A DNA stretch of 64,000 nucleotides from Hericium rajendrae (Eukaryota; Basidiomycota; Agaricomycetes; Russulales; Hericiaceae), in NCBI GenBank assembly GCA_033439255.1, contig CM065886.1:186001-250000 (forward strand). Reading direction: 5' to 3'. Every line of letters starts with the position of its first letter. Positions within the stretch are counted from its first letter, which is position 1. Both the position numbers and the translations under genes were made by a program. Below, in pieces: positions 9,364-20,459 of this stretch. The notes under the pieces are model-generated. The model searched no databases and was not told the origin of the DNA. It saw nothing but the letters and a program-made list of their open reading frames with translations.

Positions 9364-11854
9364 ATGTCTAATCTGCTTCAAGTGCCTTCATCATGGAGAG
9401 CTCCTGCGACATCCTCTCCTAGGTGGTATCACAGGACCCTAAGCCTCAAACGCCGCATCTCAAATTGGGCTCAGCTTCCTCTTGCGCTCTCCTTGACATT
9501 ACGCTTTCACCTCCCAAAAGATGCCGTTTCCTTCGATTTGCTAACTTTAAGCACAAGGGAGCAAATCACCGTTCCCGTACGAACAGACCAGGAGATATCC
9601 GGATGGAGAGCGATCCCCCATCCCCCATTACGACGGGCAGCCATAGCAATTGCTACTATCCCTTCTTCCTCAGCGGTCGACGTGGCCGTTATCCATCGAG
9701 TTCCCATCATCATCTCCAATCATTCTACGCCGAGCACAGACGTGTTGGAGATCTCATACGACACGGGAGTGCTAAAGAGCTCCATGGCCGGATGGCTACT
9801 AATCCATCTTGGATGTGCCCTCGTTCATGTTCAGTCGCGTGCATGGTACTCGCGCCAGTTACCATTCATAGGCATCGCAGAGGACTATATCTTAGGCTCT
9901 GAATCCGGCGCGTTGCGCTACAACCAACCCCCGCAGCATTTTCATCCTCCCGACGTCGACTCACTCCATGATGTGTTACGAACGAGGGCCGCATTTGACC
10001 CCCTGGCTCCAGCGACTTGGTATCCAGATAGCAAGAGGGAAGCCCAGGTCTCATACTTTCATTTGATTGAGTCTGCTCTGCAAGTCGCCGATGCATTGCA
10101 GCGTGTTGGCGTCGCGCAGGGTGTGGTGGTACCCGTTTGTGTGGACAGCTATACTTTGGCGGCCATCACGATGGTGGGGATCTTGATATGCGGTGCTTCA
10201 TATCTCTTTCTGCCCTCCGACACCACTCTCCATGATTCCTTGGTCTCTGCAATGTCCGCAATGCATAATATTCCAGTTGTGATTTCGGCATCGCAGGTGC
10301 ACATGCCGGCTGTGCGCGTCATCCATCCCGAGTCATTGCTCGGCAAGGAGGACATCGATTCGCCCCCGGTCACGACAACACCACCTGCTGTCGCCCACGA
10401 TTACCTGGATCGCTGCGCTTTCATCTTCGGCCTACACACTAGTGACGGTCTGCAAGGATGGACTCCCGTTACCCATCGCACGGCACTGCAGACCCTGCGT
10501 AATCGCTATGAACGCTTTGGGCAAGGGTTCAGCATACGCATCGCACAGTTGGGTGGTCCCATCGATGAATTTATGGGCATGAACATATGGGAGGCGCTCA
10601 TGGTTCGTGGATACAACCTTTTTACGATTGAGTAGTAGTTCATATCTTTCCACACGGCACGGCGCTTCCTTCGGCGCTATCTCTTCTCAGATCGACGCTC
10701 GGACAGTAGTTTCCATACTGAAGACAGTCACCTGCACGCATCTAGTGGTCTCCCCCCAGAATTCCGATCATCATCTCTCACGCGTTCTCGAGGTGCTATC
10801 AGAAGGGCGGCAAGGTACTCTTGGAGTTAGCAAACTTGTGCTTGTGAATCCTCCGTCAGAACCGATGAGAGAGCTGGTGTCACGACTTGACTTGGAATGG
10901 ATAGCTGTGAGTCATGCTTGTTCTGTGCGTTGTCCTCAATCTGAATTATGATCCAGCACAACGCGGGCTCGAAAAGTTGCGCTGCGTAAGTGTTCTTCGT
11001 CTCCGGTGGCGTCTACCCATCTCACGTACGACAGAGCCCCGCAGAAACCGATCACGATCCTCATTTCACCCGAGGATAATGATAAATTTTTGACTCCTTC
11101 GCAAGTTTTGAACATGATACCCCAGGGAAGTGTGCTCCATGCCCTTGGGACACATGTGGTCAAGATCACCGACGATCTTGTCGTCAAATACGGATCGTCC
11201 GTCCGTGCTGCCGAGGCAGAGGTCATGATCTACGTTCGCCAGCAGACCAAGATCCCTGTGCCTGCGGTTCATCTCGTATTTTCGGAGGGCCGTGACACCT
11301 ACATTGTGATGCAATACATTCGCGGACATAATCTTCAAGGCTACTGGAAAATAATGAACGCTTCTAAACGAGAGACGGTGGCCGCACAACTCTCCGAGCG
11401 CCTCCAAAGCCTCCACAGCCTGTCGTCTCCTAACCAGGTCCCGGGTCCCATCGGTGGCGGGAGATGTGTGGGTCCTTGGTTTACATTCTACGGCGCAGGG
11501 CCATTCAAGACGAAGGACGAGCTCATCACATGGCTGAACCGCAAGCTCGGGTTCGCAAAGGCCAGCTCTGTCCGTTCTTTCACGGCAGACCATCCGCTCG
11601 TCTTGACGCACCAAGACATATCTCCGCGAAACCTCATCCTAGACCATTCGGGCACGCTTTGGGTTATCGATTGGGAGTTGGCTGGGTGGTACCCCGCCTT
11701 CTTCGAGTATGCGTGCATCGCTCTGGATGCAGAGGCCTCCGAGGCCCCCCGAGATTGGGCGGGCACGATATTGCCGCGTATCCCGGACTATTCAGAGCAG
11801 TTCAGAGCGCTCAACGCCCTTGCGTGGGTATTGGATGCGATGCCTTTTTCTTGA
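9364..11854 (+). CDS. Adenylation-like domain joined to an APH phosphotransferase domain (probable fusion)
   Basis: Exon 1 (9364-10602) encodes about 413 residues ending in a degenerate ANL/NRPS-type adenylation domain: VLRTRAAFDPLAPATWYPD, QVADALQRVGVAQG, GILICGASYLFLPSD, then FIFGLHTSDG where the TSGSTG-type loop should be, and APVTHRTAL-like WTPVTHRTAL. Introns at 10603-10690 (weak donor GTTCGT), 10907-10956 (GTGAGT) and 10986-11034 (GTAAGT) keep one frame through a 29-bp exon. The last exon (11035-11854) is an APH/choline-kinase-like domain: VVKYG, IVMQYIRGHNLQGYW, the catalytic LTHQDISPRNLIL and the metal site VIDWELAGW. Either this is one fused protein, or an APH gene starts at the in-frame ATG at 10865 downstream of a decaying adenylation gene. 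Substrates are unknown. The missing core loop argues against adenylating activity. Confidence 0.65.
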
Positions 11855-12097
11855 ATGCGGGTTAAGGTTATTGTGGATCGTCAGTGTTCGCTTATCTTTG
11901 TTATTCTGTCGAAACGTGTACATGTTCTTGCTACTAGTACCTAGTGCGAGCCTCGTGCTGTGTATTAATTTGCTTACTGTTTTTCACCTTCATGTAATTT
12001 AGTAGCATCTATCTGTACGAAATTTGATTGCGTGGAGATCATCCCGAAACCACTACATTACTTGTGACTCTGAGTCTGCGACTGGGCGCCTTTGATC

Positions 12098-13262
12098 ATG
12101 AGCTCGGGCAGGCAGAAGCCGGAGGCGCATCCGGGAAAGGAAATTCCCGACGCTCGTGCCAATGGGCCACGGCTGCTATCGCTCGACGGCGACGACGACG
12201 ACGACCTCATGGCCATGTCTGCATCGGCAGCAGACAATGGCGGCACATCCAAGCCTCGTATGTCGCCTTGGATTCCCGTTTCACTCGTGAGTCGGCCTTT
12301 TATCAGACTACCGAACTTGGACTGACTCGCTCGACGCAGCTTGCGGTGACCACCGTCGCTCTCGCTGTTCCTCTAGTCCTTCTCCGTCGACAACAGAGAT
12401 CGTCTACGGCTACCCTCGGACGTGCGATCGACTCTGCGTCTGCGCCTCCTCCGCGTCGGTCCACAGCTCGAGCACCTTTACCGACCACTTCTGCGGCTTC
12501 AAACGCGACGGCATCACGCGGTACCTCCTCAGCCCCCCCGCCTCGTCGAGTAGTTAGAACCACGCCAGAATTATCTGGCTCAGCGCTGGCGAAAGAATCC
12601 CCAGCTGCTGCTGCGATCAGCACCTCGGAAGCCAGCACCGCTGCTGGCGAAGACTTCTTCAATGCGCCTCTCTATACACTCAAAGCTTTCAGCATCGCCA
12701 CTACTCTCGTTGTCGTGGGCGGTGTAGCTTCAATCTGGGGAGTGAAGACATATTTGGGTGTACAAGATGTGCGTGTTTTTGCTTCCATACCTACTCAGGT
12801 CGAGCTGTCGTCCTCCGGTGCATTTCCCCTCCAAATCTGGCACAACTCTTTCAATTTTCTCAATTTCTCAGACTTTTACTTACCGTCCCTTAGACTGAGG
12901 AATTTGCCACTACCATGCGCCAGACGCTCCTCGAGAAGATGCCATTCCTCGCCTCTCGCATCCACCGCCCGCCCTCGTCCGACCCTCTCCCTCCAACCGC
13001 CCCATTCTCCTCTCCTGGGCCGGTCTCTGCTTCGCCAAGTTCCTCGTCTCAATCATCTGCTAGTTCCAGGTCGAAGCTTGAATCGTGGACATGGTCAGCT
13101 GCGCAGGCGCAGCTTTCGAGAGCATACGAGAAGGGAGGGGTTAGCGGCTGGATGGAGGCGGTGGCGATCGAGCTGGAGATAGAGGCGGAGCTTGAGAGGA
13201 GACGGAAGGGTCTGTGGTTGCAAAGGGAGGCTGAAGCGAATGAGCCTGGTGCAAGGTCATAA
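12098..13262 (+). CDS. TMEM242-like membrane protein (mitochondrial assembly factor family)
   Basis: Three exons: 12098-12286, 12340-12768 and 12894-13262, with introns of 53 and 125 bp that keep the frame. The protein starts MSSGRQKPEAHPG, has an Asp run, then a first hydrophobic segment (LLAVTTVALAVPLVLLRRQ). A Ser/Ala/Pro-rich linker precedes a second membrane segment (FSIATTLVVVGGVASIWGVK) and the conserved YLGVQDTEEFATTMRQTL. A C-terminal tail rich in charged residues ends at 13262. The second helix and the motif after it match TMEM242 family proteins, known in animals as inner-membrane factors for respiratory complex I and ATP synthase assembly. Only membrane topology is seen here; the role is inferred from the family. 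A decayed copy of exon 1 lies at 9.16 kb. Confidence 0.75.
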
Positions 13263-13681
13263 CGTGGCTCATCGTATGTCTTGCATATAGCCTTCCTCAT
13301 TTTGAAAGATCCGTTTTTACTGGTACAGGAAGTTCGGACTTTGCTTATATTCAACACGGTCAACCAGACGATGGTTGACTGCCTGACGCCACACAGCTAC
13401 CGCAATATTCCCTTGCACACTTCGAAGGCCATAACCGGAATTGTTTCCGTATCAGGCTCGACAGAGAACATGCAGGTTTTGCCGGACTGCGACTCTGATC
13501 GGGGGGAGTTAGTTCGCATCCTCGCATCGACATCAAAGGCATTCGTTCAAGGCAGAAAGTTCTGCCATTGACAAGTATTCCGCTCTGCTTATGGGCTCCA
13601 ATATCATGTAGGTACACATACGACCCATTTCTCCATACGCTCTGCACCATTCCAGTGACCAAACTCATCATGAGCAGGTTA
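13263..13681. other. Intergenic region, about 420 bp
   Basis: This lies between two converging genes. A plus-strand open frame (13281-13571) and its minus-strand counterpart have no recognisable motif. Nothing else was seen. Confidence 0.35.
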
Positions 13682-14359
13682 TCAAGCTAAATCTAATTGA
13701 CCCTCAATCAAATGCCCTTGTGCACCTTCCGACCACTGAGAAGCTTGCACGTCGCGACCCTGATCATTGTAACCCTTCGTTATCCATGCATGTAAATGCA
13801 TGGCAGTGGTCTTTCCTGGTCCTCTATCTCTGCCGTATTCTGACTCGAGATACTTGAGCACGGAATGCAACCAGTCAGTGTTTTCAGCATCTGGGCGGTT
13901 AAACCGATAATTGAAGAGGTGTTGGTTCCGCAGATCCCTAATAACCTCCCAGACCTGGCAGTGCGAATTCTCGAATATGACGGAGAAATCTTGAAGAGTA
14001 TATCTGGGCTCGCCGCCTAAAAAGCCTATCTCCACCGACCCGTTCAGATCTCTATCATCGCCCCGATTAATCAGTCTGATGTTCAGATGAGCTGGAAGCG
14101 AGGGCTCTCCGAAAGGCGAGCGAACTGGGAAGAGAAGTCGAAGATTTCCTTTCTTGATGTCGTCTTCACAGACGTGCACCGCAGAGACATACCAATAGAA
14201 CCTCGCAATCGCGGCAATGGTTATCACAGATCCCCTTGGCAGCTTCATTGCATTGTGCACGTATCCCTCTGATGCCGTTTTGTCTTCCATCGGCGCGTGG
14301 GATACGTGGACGGGCCGCGATGGACGCTTTTCCAAGAAGCTGCGGTGACCTGGTTTCAT
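13682..14359 (-). CDS. Unknown protein, distantly similar to the 15.2-kb gene product
   Basis: A single open exon of 225 residues starting MKPGHRSFLEKRPSRP. It has hydrophobic patches (VITIAAIARFYWYVSAVHV) and a middle region with predicted strands (LNIRLINRGDDRDLNG; VEIGFLGGEPRYTLQ). A C-terminal stretch, FNYRFNRPDAENTDWLHSVL, lines up with YEFFTSWSENAHWLRDVV of the gene at 15203-16018, with a similar spacing to the preceding strands. I take the two as members of one family. No catalytic motif is evident and I do not recognise the function. Confidence 0.6.
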   Translation of the reverse strand: MKPGHRSFLEKRPSRPVHVSHAPMEDKTASEGYVHNAMKLPRGSVITIAAIARFYWYVSAVHVCEDDIKKGNLRLLFPVRSPFGEPSLPAHLNIRLINRGDDRDLNGSVEIGFLGGEPRYTLQDFSVIFENSHCQVWEVIRDLRNQHLFNYRFNRPDAENTDWLHSVLKYLESEYGRDRGPGKTTAMHLHAWITKGYNDQGRDVQASQWSEGAQGHLIEGQLDLA

Positions 14360-15202
14360 GTTACAACTGCGAGACGAGGCCTAGATGAAAAAGTATCGGA
14401 AAGTTGGCCGGCGGTTGGGATAGTGTTGTCTGAAGCTTGAACGTCTTCATTACTGCTGGTATTTATAACATTGCGGCTACTATGGCGTTTTCACTCAACA
14501 AGCCAAACAGGCATCCCCTAGATTCGCCACGACAAACACCTGAGGCAAACGCCCTGCGTCTTCGTTATCAACCGAAGCCGTGGCGTACATCATGGACGAA
14601 AGGATGTTCGAAGCCTTATCATCCAGGACGACCAAATAGGAAGAAGTTACGGTGGCCAGGCCACGGTAAAGGCAGGCGCTCTCAGGAATGATTCCTCTAT
14701 AAGTGGCGCCTCATCTGGCTCTTCTGTTCGAGAGACGGTCACCAGTCTAGGCTCGTCCCGTTCTGCACAAGTGTGACGAGTTATGTCTAAAGCCCTCTGA
14801 CTCCATCTCCATCCTTGTGTGGCGAACTAATAGTAACCGGGGCGAGGACGTATCAGAAGTCTTTCTCGGACTATTCGGACAACGTTGACAGGAATGCGAG
14901 CTGGACACTAGCTCTATGTGGTCAATAGCGCCGCATCCTCATCTTATGGATATGGCGTTCATTGGAACTCATCTCGAGTTAATCAGCGCGCGGCCATCTG
15001 TCGGCCTTCCTTGGCAATTTCAGTCATTCATGACAGTGTGACCAGCCACTTGATCATCGGATACGATGGGCTAGGTATCGAATGCATTCATTCTGGCTTT
15101 GTTCTAAAGTTGCTTGTTCTCACGCAAATTTACGCCAGATGTGCTGGGAGAATTCATAGACAAATTTGTATCCTGTGCTCGGCATGCTTGGTCCGATCAC
15201 AT
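14360..15202. other. Intergenic region, about 840 bp
   Basis: No coding signal that I trust. An 84-residue plus-strand open frame at 14437-14691 is Arg/Pro-rich without motifs and is probably spurious. This should hold the promoter of the minus-strand gene ending at 13682, since its ATG is at 14359. Confidence 0.35.
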
Positions 15203-16018
15203 TCAATGCCTTTCAATTCCGTGCCCTAGAAATACGGTCCAGATCCTACTGAGCAACAATGAAACTACAAGGGGGATCACCCATACAGTGGCATATGACG
15301 GTATCATACTGATCGCCTCCTCTGTGATGGGCTCATCGCAGAATTTACCATTTCCATGCCATCGCGGCAGCCCCAGACCGCAGGCCTTATTTTCGAGACC
15401 CCACTCCATATACAGCTTGTCCATGGCGTAATACGCAGCATATGCGAGCGACGCCGGAGTTTTGTCTTTGGGCCCGTACGTTTCAAGCTGTACCTCGGGC
15501 AGTCGGATGAGCGAGGCTGACTCGAGGCTGTCCACGACGTCGCGAAGCCAATGCGCGTTCTCCGACCAGCTTGTGAAGAACTCGTAACGAAGCATGTCGG
15601 CGGAGAGGAGATGCCGGAGGATGGTATGCAGCGTGGTGTTCTTGTGCACCGAGGCCGCCTTGATTTCTACCACGCGCCCGTACGCCGGCTTGTACTTCTC
15701 GATGGTAATCTTCGCACAGCCAAGGAATGGGGACTCGGCAGGTCGCACCATGTTGAGGACAACCAGGCAAGAGTGCGTCGGTATGTCGAATGCAAGGCAC
15801 CATCGGAACTCCTTCTCGTTCTGCTCCTTGACCTGCTTGACCTGCTTGCCGATAATGTACATATCCCCGACCTCTTCGTCGAACAAGGCGGCGGCGTCGA
15901 GGGACACGTCGCGCTGGGCTTCGGGAAGCCTCCAAAGGTCCCGCAACACTTCTGCTGCAGCTTGCGAATGCATAGCGCGCCAAGCGAGGAAGAATAGGCG
16001 TTCGGAGAGTGCGTTCAT
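15203..16018 (-). CDS. Unknown protein with a hydrophobic C-terminus
   Basis: A single open exon of 271 residues starting MNALSERLFFLAWRAM. Conserved-looking segments are FRWCLAFDIPTHSCLVVLNM, YKPAYGRVVEIKAASVHKNT, LLSADMLRYEFFTSWSENA and GLENKACGLGLPRWHGNGKF. The C-terminus has one likely membrane segment (VWVIPLVVSLLLSRIWTVFL). A truncated, frame-shifted copy lies at 41065-41667, very close in sequence over the middle of the protein, and the gene at 13.7 kb looks like a distant relative. A TATA-type box stands about 65 bp upstream of the ATG. The function is unknown. Confidence 0.65.
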   Translation of the reverse strand: MNALSERLFFLAWRAMHSQAAAEVLRDLWRLPEAQRDVSLDAAALFDEEVGDMYIIGKQVKQVKEQNEKEFRWCLAFDIPTHSCLVVLNMVRPAESPFLGCAKITIEKYKPAYGRVVEIKAASVHKNTTLHTILRHLLSADMLRYEFFTSWSENAHWLRDVVDSLESASLIRLPEVQLETYGPKDKTPASLAYAAYYAMDKLYMEWGLENKACGLGLPRWHGNGKFCDEPITEEAISMIPSYATVWVIPLVVSLLLSRIWTVFLGHGIERH

Positions 16019-16080
16019 TGATGAGAGATCTAGAATGACGTATGTCGTCGTGAGCGCCTCGTCTTGTCGCTGCTGACCTG

Positions 16081-16090
16081 TTTATATAGG
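16081..16090 (-). promoter_or_regulatory. TATA-type box upstream of the 15.2-kb gene
   Basis: On the minus strand the bases read CCTATATAAA, about 63-72 bp upstream of the ATG at 16018. Position and sequence suit a core promoter for that gene; this is a motif match only. Confidence 0.45.
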
Positions 16091-17144
16091 TTCTCGCGGC
16101 TGGCGCCAGTGATCTGTGGCCAAGCAGGAAAAGAAGGGCGTCCTTCGAAGCTCGGCACACCAGGCGCCACTATATGATCAAAGCGTAAGTCTCTGCTGCA
16201 GGTAGTGCAAGTAGCCATTGGTATGAATCCTCGCCACGTCGGCAATTCGCGTTTGTAGGAGCTAACCACGGACCGGTTGGTGACCGGTGACTCCCTACAG
16301 AGCCGCTATCCTCGCAATCGGGAATCATGAAAGCGCGTATTAAACTGGTATCGATGAGTTTCGATCTTGTGCGCCACATATTCAAGAAGGGTGTCAATAA
16401 AGTTGAATGACGCCCCGTCATTCAATGGGAAGACGAGGTGTGCCATCACGAAGAACTTGAGATGAGGCGTCTTCGGGCTCCAGAATTGAGCCCCAATCTG
16501 GCGCCAGTTACTTCGAAACAGCGTACTGCATTATGTAGTACCTATGAAACAATAAAAAGGATACATAGCACTCTAGGATGTCGATGTAAGGCAAACCATG
16601 GACTCGAGACCAGCTTGAGACGCGTGCTTGGCTTTCGGCCTGAGATCTTAGATTTTAGATCTCATCAAAGATCTGAGCGGGCACACGGCTCAGCCGCACG
16701 GTCGTTCCAGCTTGACTGGACTCAACCATCGTCGTTTCGTTTCCTTTGACTTGCCAGATGCCCCTTCTTGTCCCTTGAATGACCACCATGTGCGAGTCAA
16801 GAACCCTTCCCAAGAGACCAATGTAGCAATCATCATAGCGAGCTAACGTCTAGCAATCACAAGTGCTTGTTTCGCGTGTTGTCGTCGACTCTTAGTTCAG
16901 CACACCTACCTGCCCCCCAAACCTCCTTTACTGGGCGAGTGTTTTCACACCGGTACAAGTACGTCTTTCGGATTCTTCGTAATTGGAACGCGCTACTGAG
17001 GATGCTTGATGACCACTCGGCGTTCGTCTCCTTCCAGCTCCCAGACAGTTCGCAGCTCGGCTGCTCTCAGACACGTACACCAACTCGGGCACGAGTCATT
17101 CCATTACCCCGCACGGACATCTATGGACTCGGAGCTGCAGTATT
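16091..17144. other. Intergenic region between divergent genes, about 1.05 kb
   Basis: No convincing coding frame. A minus-strand frame at 16030-16269 could look like an upstream exon of the 15.2-kb gene, but its frame does not join to it. Nothing else is recognised. Confidence 0.35.
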
Positions 17145-20100
17145 ATTCGTCCCTATGAAGCCTTGCTACAGCCTCTCCCGCCTCCACCTCCGATTTCGAC
17201 CCTGAACAGCCCCGCTCTCTCCAATGTAACTCACAAGCCTGCCTTTGTCGTCAACAGATTGCAATCGACTGCGAAAATCTTCGAAGCAGTGCGACACTTC
17301 ACTGCTGCCTTGCTCAACTCTCGCAGAGAACGAATGATGCCACCGGATTATCCTTCGCACCCTGCCAAGTACATTTTCGCCTGAGAGCAGCTGCATCATG
17401 TTGACCGGTGTCTAGTAGTCTTGATGAGTATGTAAAGCACTTCGTCATGGACAGGATCGCCAATCTTTTCTCTCAACTACAATCCAATTACATATCCCAA
17501 GTGATCACCGGGTCGAACTCACCTCATAGCAATTGGAAGATATTAGAAAGCTCGTCAGCGATTATATGCGGTGCGCCACACTGGATCGTCAGAGCGAATT
17601 CATCTGATCTTGCCTTAGGACTGCACTGTTTTACTTTCCACGCCCCGCGGGCTCACCTTTCAGCTCGCGCCTTGCGGTCACCAGCCATTGTCCTTTGCGT
17701 ATGTCTCTTCTCATCGGATATTATCTGCTTGCCAGTAACTATGTGTTACTCAGCCTCCATATTTTTACCGACAAGTCGTCGAGCCCGAGACACACACAGA
17801 ACTTATCTCTTCGTTTTTGTACACCTTAGAGACAGGCTACAAGACATTCATCTTATTCACCGATATGCAGCAACTGACCATCTTCCAGAGAATGGATGAT
17901 CCCAGTGCGCCTCGCACAAAACCCAAAGCTACACATCGAACGATCAACATCAGGGGTGATCCATACCGGCTTTGCATCATCATCGCCTCTCTTTTGCATG
18001 ACGGACTTCCTCGATCCAAATTTCCTATAAATCTTTCATTCACCGTCGATGATAGTGGCGAGTACGAGTCCCTTGCTGGACCAGCTAGGGACGATAGCTC
18101 CGATATTCGTTCCGATAAGGTGGTCTTCGCAGCTTGCCATCGCCATTCCGACTTTGACTTCGTCTCCATCATCTGCGGCGGTGATCTCCGTAGAGCTCGT
18201 CAATTCATGCAACGGAAGGCATATATAGCTCGGCACGTCGAGTTAGCGTTCGCTCGGGTCGGCGACGTCATCGCAGGCATTACAAACGGATTTTTCGAAA
18301 ACAACGTGCTTCTCACACCGTACTACAGTCCCGACCCCCTTCCCGAAACTACGATGGACCACATACGTCACCATCAGCGTCTCCGGGATGCCATCAGTAA
18401 ATTCTTGCTTGAATCTTCCTCGTTCTCCGTCAAGTTGCTAGACGATTTGACTGGACATGCACGTGCCGTCATGTGCCGGATATATCGCTGCAGGATTTCG
18501 GTAGAGCTTCCAGGAAAGTTGCCGGCCAAGTCGAGCCAACTCTGTGTCAAGTTGTTCGACGACCGGTTCTTATCATTCCAAGCCCCCGACTCAAACCGGG
18601 ATCTAACGCGACTTGCCCCAGAAGACAACTGGATGCCATTCGACGGTACTCTTGTAATGTATCTATTCACAGTTCATCCTTCCCAGCGGCCATTCAATCT
18701 ACGGAATATTGATGGAGTACATCCCAGCCCGTTCACTGATGGGAGGTATTGGTCGGGCTCTTAGTATACCGCAACAGACACAACTGGTGCGTTCTTGATT
18801 CACGAGACTCTTGGTCCCGGAGTCTGATTTTGTTGGTGAAGGTCGAGAGCGTGCGCCATGCCGTTCGAGTATTGCAATATTCCGATGTATCTCAGCACGA
18901 CTGGCATCTAGGACAGATGCTATGCCACTTCAAGAACGACAACAGCGTTCACGGAGTGCTTATCGACTTCTCGCAGACCAGGCAGAGCTATCGCGAAGGC
19001 GAGACTCGGATGGAAGATGATGCGGGAAATGCATTGAGGATTCTGTGTATGGGGAGAGGCAACGCCGGTTCGGAATCTGTGAGCATTACATAATGCAATC
19101 CGCGCGTCCAATGCGGGCACGTTTTCGTTCTGAAGCTCGTTCTGCATATGCTGCTGTTATGTACACGGGAGGAACCTTGGAACGGGTCCATAGAGTGATA
19201 ATCAGTATATAAAGGCTATTACAAAGGATAACGAGACTCCGAAGCCAATGCCATGGTGAATTTCGGACAGTGCTCTGGTTTGAGGATGGTCCGTAAACCA
19301 TGTTACCGATTATCAGAGCGTAAATCTTACCATTTGACACTTGGAACTCATTCTCACTTTTGACTTCCTTGTTGTGGAGGTCTGCGGCAGATAAAAGAAT
19401 CTTCATCACACGAGAAAAGTGGAGATCGGGGTGCTTGCGGTGCATATGCTCTCCTTGCTGCTCTTGACCCATTTTGAGGTGCCACTCACTCTTATCTAGG
19501 CTCTGTAAATGAAGGATTATCTCATGGACACTCCTTGCTTTCGGTTTCCGGCCTCAGGGAGGTATTTCGGCGGGGCAGCGTCCTCGAGACGCGTCAACGC
19601 CTGCAAACCGACGCGTTGATTAGATCACGTGCACCGCGTTCCCCCCAATCTCATATCTACGGAACCGCAACGGATTTGGACAGGATCAACTCTTAGAAAG
19701 GGGTTTTGGGCCTTCCTGAGTACGGTCTCCGTCGATTTTTTCCCGGATTCGACCCACAATTGCCAGATCTACCCCGATCTGGTGGCAGATACAAGCCTGT
19801 ACAGAAGCCTGTACGGACCATACGAGAGTTTACTTAAAAAATCTCACGGAGACCTTATTTAGCTTGCATATATCTACGAATTCACGCTTCAATGGAAGGG
19901 CAGGGTGCAGCTGATCAGGAGTTATGAAAAGTGTCCCGTTTTCTGAGCCCAGAGGCGTTCACAAAAAGTGTGCCAAATTAGGAAGGCGTTGCCTCTCCCC
20001 ACTGTGTAACAAGCGGACAGGGCTTGATCCCGAGCTTGTTTGGTCCAATTGGGCCCCTCGAGAGCATTGGGACTTCAGCAGTATGATCGTCAATGATCAT

Positions 20101-20154
20101 GATTATTCGTGGCCCCATCCGTTCAGATTTGTATTGTCTTCTATACCCCCTTGA
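17145..20154 (+). pseudogene. Kinase-like paralogue B, broken and split by a transposon
   Basis: Related to A, C, D and E. The N-terminal exon reads RPYEALLQPLPPPPP, but the expected ATG just before it is ATT and no in-frame ATG was found upstream. The central exon keeps the family landmarks (FTDMQQLTIFQR; YRLCIIIASLLHDGL; NGFFENNVLLTPYY; CVKLFDDRF). About 130 bp are then missing relative to C and E: the segment encoding AEDCVKREEAAYRKL and LIPHYYGAH. The kinase-like tail resumes with a readable catalytic loop (QHDWHLGQML) and LIDFSQT. It is interrupted at 19050-20001 by a DNA transposon and ends with NKRTGLDPELVW at 20.0-20.15 kb. It is most likely non-functional. Confidence 0.8.
19050..20001. 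mobile_element. DNA transposon insertion inside kinase-like paralogue B
   Basis: A 952-bp insert with 17-bp perfect terminal inverted repeats (TGGGGAGAGGCAACGCC and its complement) flanked by a 7-bp direct repeat CTGTGTA (19043-19049 and 20002-20008). Taking out the insert plus one repeat restores the codon alignment with paralogue E across the junction (ALRILC then NKRTGLDPEL), which fixes the boundaries. A 128-residue minus-strand open frame inside (19086-19472) has no transposase motif I recognise, so the element is probably non-autonomous. A 7-bp duplication fits several cut-and-paste superfamilies and I do not assign one. Confidence 0.85.
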
Positions 20155-20459
20155 GGCCCACCTATGTTTATTTAGTTGAGCGGTACGCAAGCGATACATA
20201 TGATGTCGTGGAGCCATCTTCCTCCTCGTGAGCATCTCAAAGACACCATCCGCCAGACCCACATATACCTCTATAACATTACCTTGCTTGTCAAGGTGTC
20301 TCGCACCCTCGTAATTATTAGCGCCCCGACTCACATCGTCAACAGTAACAAACAAAGGTTCGGCGCCTCGAGCGGTACACTCAATCTTCTCATGTACCGG
20401 AATTCATTTTCTCATATCTAGAGATCGTTTTTTATGCTTCTCATACGACTTGTTTCTGT
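20155..20459. other. Downstream region of paralogue B
   Basis: Roughly 300 bp resembling the 3' flanks of paralogues C and E (a stretch like CTCGTGAGCATCTCAAAGAC versus CCTGTGAGCAGCTTAAAGAC). It ends where the LTR element begins. No gene was seen. Confidence 0.4.

Noticed and set aside
16030-16269. Upstream exon for the 15.2-kb gene
   Set aside because: The candidate splice joins to a stop or the wrong frame, and a TATA-type box lies inside it.
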